Below are positions 47,410 through 58,519 of a stretch of 64,000 nt of DNA, piece after piece (within the stretch, counting starts at the first letter, position 1; every line of letters starts with the position of its first letter). The notes beneath the pieces are model-generated. The model was not told the origin of the DNA and ran no database searches. It saw nothing but the letters and a program-made list of their open reading frames with translations. The position numbers and the translations under genes are program-made. The stretch comes from Schistocephalus solidus (Eukaryota > Platyhelminthes > Cestoda > Diphyllobothriidea > Diphyllobothriidae), in the NCBI GenBank assembly GCA_017591395.1, contig WEDG01004954.1, forward strand, positions 1 through 64,000. Reading direction: 5' to 3'.

Positions 47410-47710
47410 TGAATGGAACCGACAAAGACAAGGGAGACCGGAATGACCATTTCTGGCTTATTAGCCGTCATCAGCCAGTCATACCCAATCCCAAGTGTGG
47501 CACACCTGGGATTCGAACCCGCGACCTTTGGTATTTGAGTCGAACGCTCTACCATTTGAGCCACGGGCTCGTTGTTTTGTCGGTTGTGATCGGGAATATG
47601 ATGATAGTGTGGGGCTCACCGATCTGCTTAAGGAAAAATGCATGTTCCGTTGTGCCCTGGAGCTCAGACTAGAGCCCTCGCAGGCGGTCGTATAGCGACG
47701 ATGTAGCATA
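47410..47710 (-). repeat. tRNA-related SINE copy with well-preserved tRNA-like head
   Basis: Read on the minus strand, 47580-47490 gives GAGCCCGTGGCTCAAATGGTAGAGC (A-box region) and GGGTTCGAATCCC (perfect B box at about 47508-47520). The 5' and 3' acceptor ends do not pair, so it is not a functional tRNA. The body carries gacaaagacaagggagaccgg and ttagccgtcatcagcc. Flank 47600-47710 holds gagctcagactagagccctcgcaggc, also part of the unit. Confidence 0.75.
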
Positions 47711-47717
47711 TGATGGA

Positions 47718-47960
47718 ATGGAACCGACAAAGACAAGGGAGACCGGAATGGCCATTTCTGGCTTATTAGCCGTCATCAGCCAGTCATACCCAATCCCAAG
47801 TGTGGCACACCTGGGATTTGGGAACCCGCGACCTTTGGTATTTGAGTCGAACGCTATACAACTGAGCCACGTGGCTCAAAGTTGTTTTGTAGCGTTGTGA
47901 CTCGAATATGCATAGGTCGTGGGGTTCCGAATCGCCCAGGTGTACCATGCACGTTCCGTT
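47718..47960 (-). repeat. tRNA-related SINE, second tandem copy
   Basis: Repeats 47410-47600 about 310 bp downstream with high identity (aatggaaccgacaaagacaagg at the start). The B box is interrupted by a small insertion (gggatttgggaacccgcg). Confidence 0.75.
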
Positions 47961-47961
47961 G

Positions 47962-48157
47962 TTGAGGTATGCCACACTGGGATTAGGTATGACGGTTTAT
48001 AAGCCAGAAATGGCCATTCCGGTCTCCCTTGTCTTTGTCGGTTCCATTCAATCATATGCTACACGTCGCTATGCGACCGCCTGCGAGGGCTCTAGTCTGA
48101 GCTCAGGGCACAACTGGAACATGTATGTTCCTTAAGTGATCGAGTGAGCCCCAGACT

Positions 48158-48160
<3 letters not shown>
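47962..48160 (+). repeat. tRNA-related SINE, inverted copy ending in (AT)n
   Basis: Holds the SINE body in opposite orientation: gccagaaatggccattccggtctcccttgtctttgtcgg, then cgaccgcctgcgagggctctagtctgagctc, then gagtgagccccagactatc running directly into the AT microsatellite. Confidence 0.75.

Positions 48161-48221
<61 letters not shown>
48160..48221. repeat. (AT)n microsatellite, about 30 units
   Basis: Uninterrupted AT dinucleotides, directly between the inverted SINE and the PLE fragment. Confidence 0.98.
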
Positions 48222-48224
<3 letters not shown>

Positions 48225-48229
48225 TCTGC

Positions 48230-48715
48230 TCTGAATTTCACGCTCTCCTGAACTCCATCTATCCGGACATTCAGTTCACAATGGAGGCTGAGGCCAACAG
48301 TCAAATGGCGTTCTTAGACGTCCTAGTCCACCGTAAGACCGACGGCAGTCTAAGGACAACGGTATATAGAAAAGGCCACCAACACACGTCAAGTCCTCAG
48401 TTACCAGTAACCACCCATTTATTGCCACAAACGTAGCTGCGTACGGACGCTGCACAAAGGGCGGAAACTCATTTGTAGCGAGAAGGCGACAAAGCAGCCG
48501 AGCTCCACTATCTTCAACGAATGTTCACCTCCAACGGTTATCCTCGTAGCTTCATAGGAACGCAGCAGACTTCCGAGGCAAGTTATAAGACCAGTGATAG
48601 AACCACTGAAAGTGTGGCGGGCAATGCCATATATCGAGAACATATCTGGAAGCTGTTGCGCGTCTCTTACAACCATTGGGGATCGGCGTCGCCCACAAAC
48701 CTGAGGCGACAATAA
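48230..48715 (+). mobile_element. Penelope-like element fragment 1
   Basis: Translates (with stops) to LNSIYPDIQFTMEAEANSQM, AFLDVLVHRKTDGSLRTTVY, RKGHQHTSSPQ, then near 48530 NGYPRSFI. This is the end of the PLE reverse transcriptase and the linker before the GIY-YIG domain. It ends about where a second copy begins. Confidence 0.7.
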
Positions 48716-48739
48716 GACGTCTGGTCATGAGACCCAAGG

Positions 48740-50000
48740 CCCCCCCTGGAATCGATACGTCGAAGATACCTTCATCATCATCATCAACCGAGAAATGATC
48801 GAAGAATTCCGCAGTGTCCTGAATTTCCGTATTCCCGCACATCCAATTCACAATGTAAGCCTAAAGTAACAACCAGCTGCCCTTCCTGGACGTTCTTGTT
48901 CATCGAAAATCCAACGGGCACATAACAATGACAAGGTATATGAAGGCGACCAACACACGCCAAATCTTACGTTTCCACAGTAAGCACCTGTTGTGCCACG
49001 AACGCATTTGTCTGCCAACTCTCCACAGAAAGACAAATACACCTTGCAGCGAGTCGGACGACAAAAGGGCAGAAATCCGCTACCTTCAGCCCCTCTTCGT
49101 GACCAACAAATACCCCCGTAACTTCTTCGAGCGCAGCAGGCAGACCAAACCAAGAAAAAATTCGGTGACAGAACAGCCAAAAGTCTGGCATGCGCTGCCA
49201 TACACTGACCGCGTCTCTGAGGCAGTTTCCCGCCCCTAAGACCGCTGCGGATCGGAATTGACCCGATTCAACCATTCGGAATCTATTCATGAGGCCGAAA
49301 GCCCTCTTCCACGAGGTGAGACAACAAGCGTCATCAAGCGGATCCAATGTGACACCTGTGAAGTCAACTACGTTTGAGAGACAGGGAAGCGATTGCAGGC
49401 AGAACACGTTACAGAACACGCGTTACAGAACACGTGCGAACAATAAGGAGAACGGACCCATTGTCTAAGTGGTGGAACACTGCGCAGTCTATGGGCCGAA
49501 GTTTGCAGTCCAGAACGTTGAAATCCTGGATAGAGGAAGTGACCACGTAACTAGGGAAACAATCGAGGTATGGCACACGGAGACTACCACAATCAACCAT
49601 TCTGTCGCCCATTTCGGCAGCCTACCAAGCCCTCCGGGCGCAGCTCAGCAAACGTAAGAGCAGGCACGAAATTATGCCAAACGTTAATCCAACAATCCAC
49701 AATCTGGGTCATCAATACTCCTGCATCAACCAAGAGCCCCACAGACGAGGGGGAATGCCGTCAGAAGGACATAAACAGGACTAGCAACGCAGGGCGGCAA
49801 GTAAGGTCAATGTGGACACAGGCGATGGTTGCCAAATAGCGAAGAACGCCTCTCGACGAGAGACATTCCGACTGAGAGCAATGACCCTCGCCCCGGTGAC
49901 TACAGAGATGCTGCTTGCGAGTATGCGCGCAATGATTGCCAAATCCACTTAAGTACTCCCCCACCTAGTCCTTCTTAGAGTGCACACTGTTATGGTAAAC
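48740..50000 (+). mobile_element. Penelope-like element fragment 2 (RT end plus GIY-YIG endonuclease)
   Basis: Begins inside the RT palm (RYVEDTFIIIIINREM at 48752; the usual YVDD is YVED), continues through the same RT end as fragment 1, then a GIY-YIG-like region at 49330-49400 (RIQCDTCEVNYV, stop, ETGKRLQ) and the C-terminal VEHCAVYGPKFAVQNVEIL, ETIEVWHTETTTIN at 49471-49600. Frameshifts are frequent. PLEs use the GIY-YIG nuclease for target priming; this copy cannot encode it intact. Confidence 0.78.
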
Positions 50001-50089
50001 CCATACAATCAACGCTGTGTTAAAATGACTGCCACCCACCTATAAATACTGTGAGAAGTGGTACGACACTCACTCATCTTGCGCACCCA

Positions 50090-51320
50090 TCAACACTTCT
50101 CATATTCCTCCCATGAGCTCGACTACCAGGAGCAGATCCCCCCAGACTCAGCACCCCCCCCACCTATTTTGCCCTCATTGTCACCGCACATGCGCGTCAT
50201 GCATCGGCCTGGTCGGTCATTTGCGAATCCATCGTACAGAGACCGGCGAACCAGTGGTAGGAGCACCAACATACACCCACCGCACCCGACTCAACTGTCC
50301 GCACTGCCCACGCACATTCACACACCGCATGGGCCTGTTAGGTCCCATGTAAACCTGCGGTAGAACATTGCCGGTTACAGCACAACACTACATCTCTCCA
50401 CATCAGCCTCTGCACCTCATATGATCACACACAACGCCAGAAAAACATGCTCTCAGACTACAGAGCTGATTAAGAGGCAAGTATGATCCTCGGCTCTCTC
50501 CCCATGTGACTCCTCTGTTGCATGTGTGATCTGAGCTTAAATTGGAAGTTTGCCAACTGACAATTACACCCAGGCCTCGCAGTCTGTGCACTGTGTGTTC
50601 TGTGGAATGGCTAACTGGTGGCCTGAGAGTCAGGCTGCGATGGCTCCTTCTTAGCGTGAACTCTGGCTATCTCACACATGTGAGATGTGAGACGTTTAAG
50701 CTCCTGTTGTGTGAAATCCTGTTGCTTGTGTTTGGGGGGCCAGGTCGTGAACCTAGTACACGCAGACGAGGTCACCAGCAGCTGCGCCCACTCCCACATC
50801 AGACAACTGACCGGCTCGGACGGTGGTCCGATTGTGGGGGTGGGGAAGAGAGTGAGGTCGACAGCTCAGCGCATATTCCTCACTATAGACACTCTGATGC
50901 GCTTGAAACTATCACGGTGCGCTAAAAGCCGTGGCTTGGAAGGTTACCAACTGACGGAATAACTCGGACCGCGGGGTCAGTCCAATGTGTGTTTTGTGTG
51001 GAGTGGCTGACTGGCGGATTGAGAGTCAGCCTGCAATGGCTCCTTCTTAATGTGGCCTTTATGGCACTTCCACTCCGTGGGATCCGAGCCAGGTGTGGTG
51101 GCACGCCCAGGGGCGGCTCCGGCCACGCCAGCCACCTGCGCCCTCTCCCATCTCTGGTCTTCATGACTCTGTCTTGACACCAGGCTCAGGTTGGGAGGAG
51201 AGAGTGCGGTAGCTGCAACGCAAGACTACTATCACTTAAAACTAATTCACGCACAAGTCACCGTCCCTGCACCACCTGTTGTAGAGCATACGGTGGACCT
51301 CGTCGAAATCGACGATCGAA
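50090..51320 (+). mobile_element. LINE A 3' end: zinc-finger tail plus 3' UTR
   Basis: A frame at 50113-50352 encodes CPHCHRTCASCIGLVGHLRI, HRTETGEPVVGAPTYTHRTR and CPHCPRTFTHRMGLLGPM, two C2H2-like fingers (the second truncated). The 3' UTR follows, with the acacatgtgagat hairpin (50672-50686), gcgctaaaagccgtggcttgg, and the tail ending near 51320. It is the best preserved tail in the window. RT is absent; the copy is 5'-truncated. Confidence 0.85.
50113..50352 (+). pseudogene. C2H2-like zinc-finger tail of LINE A
   Basis: 79 codons. Finger 1 is CPHCHRTCASCIGLVGHLRIH (C2H2 spacing, with Cys replacing the central Phe region). Finger 2, CPHCPRTFTHRMGLLG, lacks its histidines before a stop. 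Such fingers may bind nucleic acid during target choice, but this is inference. It is not a host transcription factor, because the same unit is fused to RT at 6690-7529. Confidence 0.75.
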
Positions 51321-51339
51321 CTGTTGTGTGTGTGTGCCC

Positions 51340-51700
51340 TAAACGGGCCACGTGGTAGATGCGTTGGACCAACACGGGGGCCACATCAGGGCACGGCATG
51401 CGTTATTCGGGTTGCGCTCCCATAACAAATGCCGAACATGGAGGTGTGGTGGCACGCCTAGGGGCGGCTAGGACTTAGGGGACCCGGCCGCGCCAGCCAC
51501 CTGCGCCCTCTCCCGCCTCCGGTCTTCTTGACTCTGTCTTGACACCGGGCTCAGGTGGGGGAGGAGGAGAGAGAGTGCGGTAGCTGCAGCGCAAGGCTAC
51601 TATCACTTAAAACTAATTCACGCGCAAGACACCGTCCCTGCTCCATCCTTCCATGGAGCATACGGTGGACATCGTCAGACTACGACGGTCGAACTATCGT
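51340..51700 (+). repeat. Chimeric SINE (distinct head plus LINE A tail), best copy
   Basis: Head 51340-51450: ccctaaacgggccacgtggtagatgcg, ttggaccaacacgggggcc, ttattcgggttgcgctccc (weakly B-box-like). Tail 51450-51700 repeats the LINE A tail seen just upstream at 51085-51320: cacctgcgccctctcccgcc, gacaccgggctcaggtggg, gagcatacggtggacatcgtc. It is inserted directly behind a LINE A tail. Confidence 0.65.
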
Positions 51701-52820
51701 GTGATCACATATCATTAACTGTTGATCCTATTTGTTTATCCGCATGGCACTGCTGCTAATGGCGTAGTTGCTGTGGTATCCGTCCCGACGGCGGATTAAG
51801 CAAACCTGAACCACGAGGCTCTTTCTGATCGACTTCAAACAGCTGTTTGGTATGTCCCCACAGGTTGCTTATCTTTGCATGGATTGGAATGCCAGAACAA
51901 AGAAGTAAGGTTAATCTGCAGGTCTAATTCCGGGGCACAAAGAATTGAGGAGCCGTGAGGCGAATGATGGAATGATAGTGAGTTTCGCGGCCGTCAGTGG
52001 CATAGTTTCCATTTAGACTGCATTTTACCCGAACGGTGGTTTAAGCTCCCATCAGTTCAATCTGCATCATCCAACGACATTTAATTGAGAGCCTAAAGGC
52101 TAGATTAACGGCTTATTCTCCTAACGCTGTTCTCTGTGTTTTCCGCCGGACACGGTAATATAGGCCTTCCCACAGTAATGCCGGTGACCTTGTGCTAAAT
52201 TACGAGACAGTACATATTCCCGTGTCTGAGATTTAACACTAGACCTGAGAACTTTTGGATTTAGCGCAAGTCCACCTCTACTACAGAGACGGTCCACAGT
52301 TACGTGCCCAAATTTTTTTCTTCTTATGCGAGATGAGCTTAAAGCTCTAGCTCATTCGAAGAACATAACGCGAGCGAGTATGTTTTGATGCAACGATAAA
52401 GAGGTTACAATCAAGTTAAAGTATAAAACGCCCAACTACGCTAAGCACGAACCAAAAATACACTATGAGGCGGTTCACATTTTGTATCGCATTGACACCA
52501 GTAATCGTGTAGGAGTCTCGAAAAAGACGAGACACAGCTGTCGTCTGCCACCCATAATCAACCGTGTATGAATAACTTGACATTTGAACCCACAAGGTTT
52601 GCTGTCGGATGTTAAGTTGCGCAGAGTCACAGACCCTATGTCCTGTCAGTTGTGATCTGGAATATTACTTATGATGGAAGGTTGGTTCACCAGCATGACC
52701 TTCGGCTGATGGCAGCATTCAGTTTGCATCCCCATGGCCTTGATTTCAACGCAAACCCGGAGACATCATTGACCGCCCTCATGATTATTCTCCTGTGTGC
52801 GGCGAAGACATAAGCTATCT
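51700..52820. other. intergenic, nothing recognised
   Basis: No exon, RNA gene or repeat recognised. Confidence 0.5.
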
Positions 52821-53560
52821 ACGAAATGCAAGCATGCAAACTCTACTTTCACTCTAATCGACTCGGTGGAATGCTAATGCTGCAGGATCAAAGAAGCAGT
52901 TCTGAAATGCACGTCCTAGAATTAACTGGAAGCTTCAATATCCACGTCATGCTCAGGCAGATAAAACTGTGTTTGTGCGACCATCTTGTGTGGATGGATA
53001 ACGGACGCCTGCCCAAGCGACTCTTCTAAGGCAATGTCGCCACAGTTGCTGGCAGGCAAGGGGGACAGAAGCGTCCGTCAGGTCCGTGGCCTGGAAAGAC
53101 CGCTCCCAAAACCGGCAGGCGTGGCGCACTACCAGAATTCCATCGTGTAGAAGGCTCAATGTGAAGGCAGGAAATGTCCAATAACACGGATCAATACAGC
53201 AAACTCCCAAAGTCTACTACCATCTTCGACTTTGTCAAATGGCATTCAATACTGGCAACTTGCAACTCCGCCGCACACAGCGTCGCCATTACCAACATGT
53301 CCCTGGGAAAAAAACCGATGCACTTACACCCTCATCCTTCCGATTACTTCGTATGGCAATGTAGACTTAGTTTCAAATTCTCCTCATTGTAACCACGCTT
53401 TCAAATAACGAATCGGCCTGGTGAGCTTCTTGTGAATCTATCGTACTGCGACCGGCGTGCTACTGTCATGGCCCCAATATACATCAGTCAGTTCAGTCTC
53501 GTCTGCCCATGAGCCTATTCAGCCATAAGCTTACCCGCGATAATCTTTAGTAAAACAACG
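52820..53560 (+). mobile_element. LINE A C-terminal fragment
   Basis: Carries EMHVLELTGSFNIHVMLRQI and HLVWMDNGRLPKRLF (52900-53028), matching [17 protein letters not shown] and [15 protein letters not shown] at 6825-6940. It then runs through a stop to a decayed finger tail at 53410-53470 (aacgaatcggcctggtgagcttcttgtgaatc). Confidence 0.72.
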
Positions 53561-54510
53561 CGGTTTGGATCATATCACAATACCTCGCCCTACCTGAACG
53601 CAAAACACCGCAGAATACGCTTTAAGATACACCACCGCATGTTTATACCTGAAGCTTCGCGACGACGCTCCACACATCCCTCTTGCAGCAAATAGGTGAT
53701 CCACTCTGTGTGCTTCGCCAGTGTGGCCAGGAGGTCACAAATAAGAACGTGCACACCTCAACCACGTTAGAAGTGTCATCCGTTCATGAAGTGGGCAGAC
53801 GTTCGAGTGTAGCACGTGTGTCCGACGGCTCAACAAAGTCAGCCACCGCGCCCAGTCTCATCACCGGATGCTGTACAGGCTCAGACAAACGGCTGATGCA
53901 TTGTAGCGAAAAGAGGAATTGAGGCCGAAACTGATGGCTTTTTTAACGCAGAAAACAAAATTTATTGCTATTATTTTCCTCCCTACACATCAGCGCCTTC
54001 CTAAATATAACAAACCAGACGCGCTCGAGTCTTATCCAAAACGCTCCATATATTGCCAGCCGACGGAGAAGTCGGTCCTTCCCAGGACTGAGTGTCTGGA
54101 TACAATGGCTCAATGTGGTCTTTATAGCATTCTTATTCATTCGATATCCGAACAAAACTTGCCATAACCCGGTACACGGGGCAGGGGTCCGGTCGTCTCT
54201 GGCGCGCGAAGACGTGCTATTTATTTCTGTCAGACACTGTGTACACGAAACACATCCGGTGGCCCTCACCTTCAATCGGAACTATTTACGTGTAGGAAGA
54301 GAGTTTTGGGTGCTTTTATATATGAATTCGGGCTGTAGGCAGGCCATGTACTGCGCATGGGAGACAACAGAAGTGGAGGGTCTTTGGAGACACGGCGCTA
54401 TCCGCAGGCTATCCCGGCTCTCTACTTTGGAGGACGTTCAAATAATAGGAGCCAATCTGCCACTTCCACTTCCAATGTGTGAACTTCATCAACGGATGAG
54501 CCTTGTATGC
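53560..54510. other. intergenic, nothing supported
   Basis: A 184-codon frame at 53965-54519 has no recognisable domain, no splice context and atypical composition. I do not call it a gene. Confidence 0.4.
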
Positions 54511-54515
54511 AACGT

Positions 54516-54780
54516 CTAGGCCAGCAGATATTTTATCAGTGCAAGTGTAATTATAAAGATGCCATCGATGTAGTAACAGCAATGCCTCGGCCTATTGACA
54601 TTGTTACCTAGTTGACATTTCTCCTGCTTGCCCATGAATATTGTGGCTAAAAACGAACCAATGCACCAGCCAGATGCAACACCATTTATTGGCCTACGCA
54701 ATTGTTGTTGAAAAAAACACTGCAATGTACATCTTGGTAATTTTTACATGTGCAAAACAGAAGTCTGGTTGCAAGCAGGA
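54516..54780 (-). mobile_element. Penelope-like element RT fragment
   Basis: Minus strand reads FCFAHVKITKMYIAVFF, then in another frame FFQQQLRRPINGVASGW, SFLATIFMGKQEKCQLG and CYYIDGIFII. This follows the PLE RT order: finger segment, G-A-S/M-G loop, catalytic Y-x-D-D (here YIDG, second Asp lost). Confidence 0.55.
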
Positions 54781-54789
54781 CGTGCATTG

Positions 54790-57700
54790 AGCACGGAAGG
54801 CAGCACAAGTGGGGAGCCTTAGCAGACGGCGGGATAGATGGCATTCGGGGAATGTTATACGCTTAAGGGTGGCTTGACAGCACAAAGGAGGTCTGAACGC
54901 GTGTGCGTGACCTTGACCGTTCACTTGTCATGCGCATGTAGTGTGAGGTCAGGCAGCATGGACTGCAGGTAAAGCGCAAATCGCCTTCACAATGAGGCAA
55001 TCTGCTCCGGATTCACGCTTGCGCTCACGCCGTAGAATAATATTAGTAACTGTTGCTCGTGACGGTGGAACTGCACATTTTTCGGCACCAGTTACCTTGA
55101 TATTGTGCTAAACGTGGCCTGGCATATCTAAACTACAGTTAGGGCAAATTTCGTAGTTTATTGTGCCAACGTTAGCTTAGAGAGACTTGGCACTACCAGT
55201 GCAAGCGGAGGTAACATATTTTGGTAGTTGATGCACTGTGCCCTCTTCCCTCCGAGTAAACCAAATTACATGCTTAACACTGGATTCTCTCGCAGATATT
55301 TAAATGCATTCGTTGTACGGACGCAATGGCATGAGCCAAGAGCCGTAACAAAGACACCTGTTTGTCACGAATATTGAGGGACTTAGTCCCCAAGTCTTAC
55401 ATCAGATGGTTTTCAAACCTGCAAAACATTGATTCCACAAACACCGAACTTAATGGTGCTTCCTGCTCCCACGCTACAGTTCAATCATCGGACTCGGGGG
55501 AATTTCATTGGGCAGTCCATTTTCCTGACCTGTCCTGCGGATTCTGATGTCGCTGCCGCTACTGGTTGTCGACCGCTCATTTCTCAGACGCCAGTTGGTT
55601 TTTTTAATGGCCAGCTTTTACTTGAAACTTATTCTCATATTTGACACCCATTGAGGCGCCCAAGGTCGATGCTTCCCGACTTCACAGAGAGACCCAAGTA
55701 AAAGAAATGTATGAGGACTCCACGGGGAAAAACCACGGATTGAGGAGAAGTTTCACGTGGCTTCACAGACGCAAGTCCGTAATTTTAACCGTATCCAGAT
55801 AAGTGCGACGTGCGTCGCGGAGTACGCGTTTACACCTTCGATAGGGAACAACTACACGCTTTCCCTAAGCAACAAGTACACCATTTTGAACTAAGTCGGC
55901 TACAGCTTCGCTAGCCACCGTTAACTTGCTGGAGTAAAAAATTAATAAATTTAAAGATACCACTGTACTCATGACGATGACGCCTGCTGGGTTACGTTGG
56001 TCATACCGAAATGCCCAGCCGAGGTTTGGGACTGCGTACAGTTCAATATAACAAGTTTATGCACGTAGATGCGTTTGCCGCTAGATCGACGAGCTGAGGC
56101 CCCTGGTTTATTTGCACGTAATGTCAATCTGTCTATGACAGTTCTTGAGACGAAAATCCGGCGTGCCTCCTTGCCACAGGGGATTCTCTTTAGAAGAGAG
56201 GCTCCTTCTCCGTAGTTCTGAGCTGAAATGGACCTGAGCGGTTGATTGACATAATGTGTTTTTCATCCGTTCTAGCTAATCCTATTCATTTCTCCACCTG
56301 AACGATCCTTAGCTGGGTCTTAATGGCGTACACAATTAACTTTAGCCAGTTTTAGTGCTTAAATAGTCGCAAAATGAGCACAACTACGACATTTCGTCGA
56401 GGTAGAGCCCCCTTATTGTTAGTCACATTCTACTATGGATATAGATCACTTCTGGAAAATATGAACTCGGCGTTGCTCGCTCACCCAGGCAAAAACGCTA
56501 ATTTTTCTGAAGAATTAAACAAGCTTCTAAGCACAATTGTACTTTGCGCATAGATTCAGGGTAGCGCCCCTCGTAAATCCTCACCACTATGTGGCCACAA
56601 GTGTTTTTCACTATATGTATTTGAGGTACGGAGATCAAGTCAAAATGCAGTCTAGTATACTGAAATGGCACTTAATGCACCTTGTCTATGCATATATCGC
56701 GGGAGTCTGTCCTGATTGATTTATAGGCGTGAACCAGACACACACACACCCGACATCCCCCTTAGCCCCACATTTCGTAAGCAGGCTTAAAGGGGTTCTG
56801 GATCACACTTAATTGAACGCCATAGAGGCCACATTAAGGAGCCAGGCTCTCAATCCCGAAAAGGACAGTTATCTGGTTAACCTCCAAGCAGCCATACCTA
56901 TGAAATCCTCGCGATAACAGAAAAAAATGAACAAGTCACCTGATTGTTACCATCTTCGAGGGGAAAGCTCTAGGTGTCGTTCAGCGGTACTGACTAACCG
57001 ATAACGCGGCCCCCAACCAAAATTTGAGAAATTGTGACTACACCAATAGACTGAATTTACGTTGAAGTCAAATTAATTTTCAATGAGACGAATCAATGTG
57101 TACGAGTTACCTTAGCGGGGAATTTCTTCCCATTGGCCACTGTCTTGTAGTACGTCTAAGCATTCGCTTCCCCTGTCGGAGGCGTTGTTTCGATCAGCAC
57201 TCCTGCTTCGCCGAACCGCCAAACGCACCCACGTCTAATAAGCGCCCACCAACATATTTTTCGTGGAACCGACCTGTTCATCGTGCTTAGTGACAGTGTA
57301 TAAGTGTCCCTCGTGATGTAAGCCTGGCAAAATCAGTTCCCTTCAGTCCCCTCTATAGTCAACTTTTGCGCTACAATTTCCATTTTTAGCGTCCAGAAAG
57401 TTAGGCTCCAAATAAATTTGGAACCCAAGAGGTTCGATGAAAATAATAACAGCTAACAACCTCTTCGTATCAGTCAGCACCCATGTTAATCCACAATTAA
57501 GTGTTCAAGATGATATTTGATGTTAGCTAGAAATTCGACGACAGCTGTGTTTTTGTTATTGTATAAGACCTTATCTGCATTCATTAGGGTGATTGAAATA
57601 ATCGAGGTTGGCAGCAAATTACGGTCCCAAATAGTCATAACTAGAAACCTCGGATCTGCAACGAAACCCGCAAACAAAAAAGAAAGCTAAGGTCCGGTCT

Positions 57701-57950
57701 AGTAATAGGATCGGTCCGAACTTGACAGCCAGAAGAAGATGCAAGTGTAAGGCTCGAAATCTGAGGTTTCTTAGTATAAAGAAGAAGAAAAAAACTGTTA
57801 AAAATGTGAGCAAAAAAGTCGAACACAAACGCACACATTCTCCAAGCTGCCGTTCTCGCGGACTTGGGATCCAGAGGGTTATTTTGGGTTCAATGTAGTC
57901 GCCTTCACCAAAATCAAGAGACAGGGAGGGGGGGGCTGAAAGACAGTGAC
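54790..57950. other. intergenic, nothing recognised
   Basis: 3 kb with no supported exon or repeat. A frame at 55429-55644 (SIFLTCPADSDVAAATG) faintly recalls an Ig-like strand but has no supporting context. Confidence 0.4.
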
Positions 57951-57951
57951 C

Positions 57952-58510
57952 TCAAACTGCGAGAAGACGCTGACGCAGAGAAGCAGTAAGCTCTGATTCC
58001 TGACCGAATAGAGCCTCCACACCGGAAAGGCGTCGCCACAGAGAAGAAAGTGCGCGCTGTACATCCTTCAATCGGTGTATGCGAGCGCGGCCTGCAGCCG
58101 TCAATCGGTCCAGCAGGACCAGGCCGCCTTCCGGAGGACCTAGTGTGTGGCTCACTTCAGTTAGTCCGATCTCCAGGCGACGCATTAAGAGGCGCAAGAG
58201 AGAACGGGTCGATTCAATCTGCCTGGCGTGGTTTTCCAGTGGCCCTGAGGCGAAGTAGTCCATACAGGCACGAGAGGAATTATGTAATGAGCAGTACTGT
58301 CTCGCTGTAGCCAAATAAGTGTCTGCAGTGTAAGTGATGCTTGTGTTGTCCCTTCTGTGGTAGTCAGCGGGGGTGTCCATAAACGACCTGTACTTGCTCC
58401 TACCATCTAATGCGACAGGCTTCAGGCGCTCAAGCACAAAGGCGATTAAGTTGTTGTAGAGGTCAGTGGATGAGATGGCGGCTGCTGGAAGAACCACGGA
58501 GTAGGATTTT
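57952..58510 (-). CDS. Unrecognised terminal exon, helical and Arg/Leu-rich
   Basis: Not recognised. An acceptor (tttttttctctggtcctag) precedes 58510, and the frame then runs 186 codons to TGA at 57954-57952. The N-terminal part reads STDLYNNLIAFVLERLKPVA. The C-terminal part (IESTRSLLRLLMRRLEIGL, IHRLKDVQRALSSLWRRL, SELTASLRQRLL) looks like amphipathic helix or coiled coil. Entry phase is 2. It lies on the same strand and downstream of the TXNDC11-like exons. It could be their 3' end (the phase would fit a weak donor at 60757-60756) or belong to another gene. The length and the acceptor make chance unlikely. Confidence 0.55.
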
Positions 58511-58519
58511 CTAGGACCA

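Noticed and set aside
47490..47580. Candidate tRNA gene on the minus strand
   Set aside because: A and B boxes are present but the acceptor and anticodon stems do not pair, and the sequence recurs as the head of a repeat. It is a tRNA-related SINE.
50113..50352. Host C2H2 zinc-finger gene
   Set aside because: The same finger unit is fused to reverse transcriptase at 6690-7529 and followed by the LINE A tail, so it belongs to the retroelement.
53965..54519. 184-codon plus-strand ORF
   Set aside because: No domain, no splice context, no conserved motif, and neighbouring sequence is repeat-derived.
55429..55644. Ig-like strand (SIFLTCPADSD) on the plus strand
   Set aside because: A single short motif with no partner cysteine, tryptophan or flanking exon evidence.
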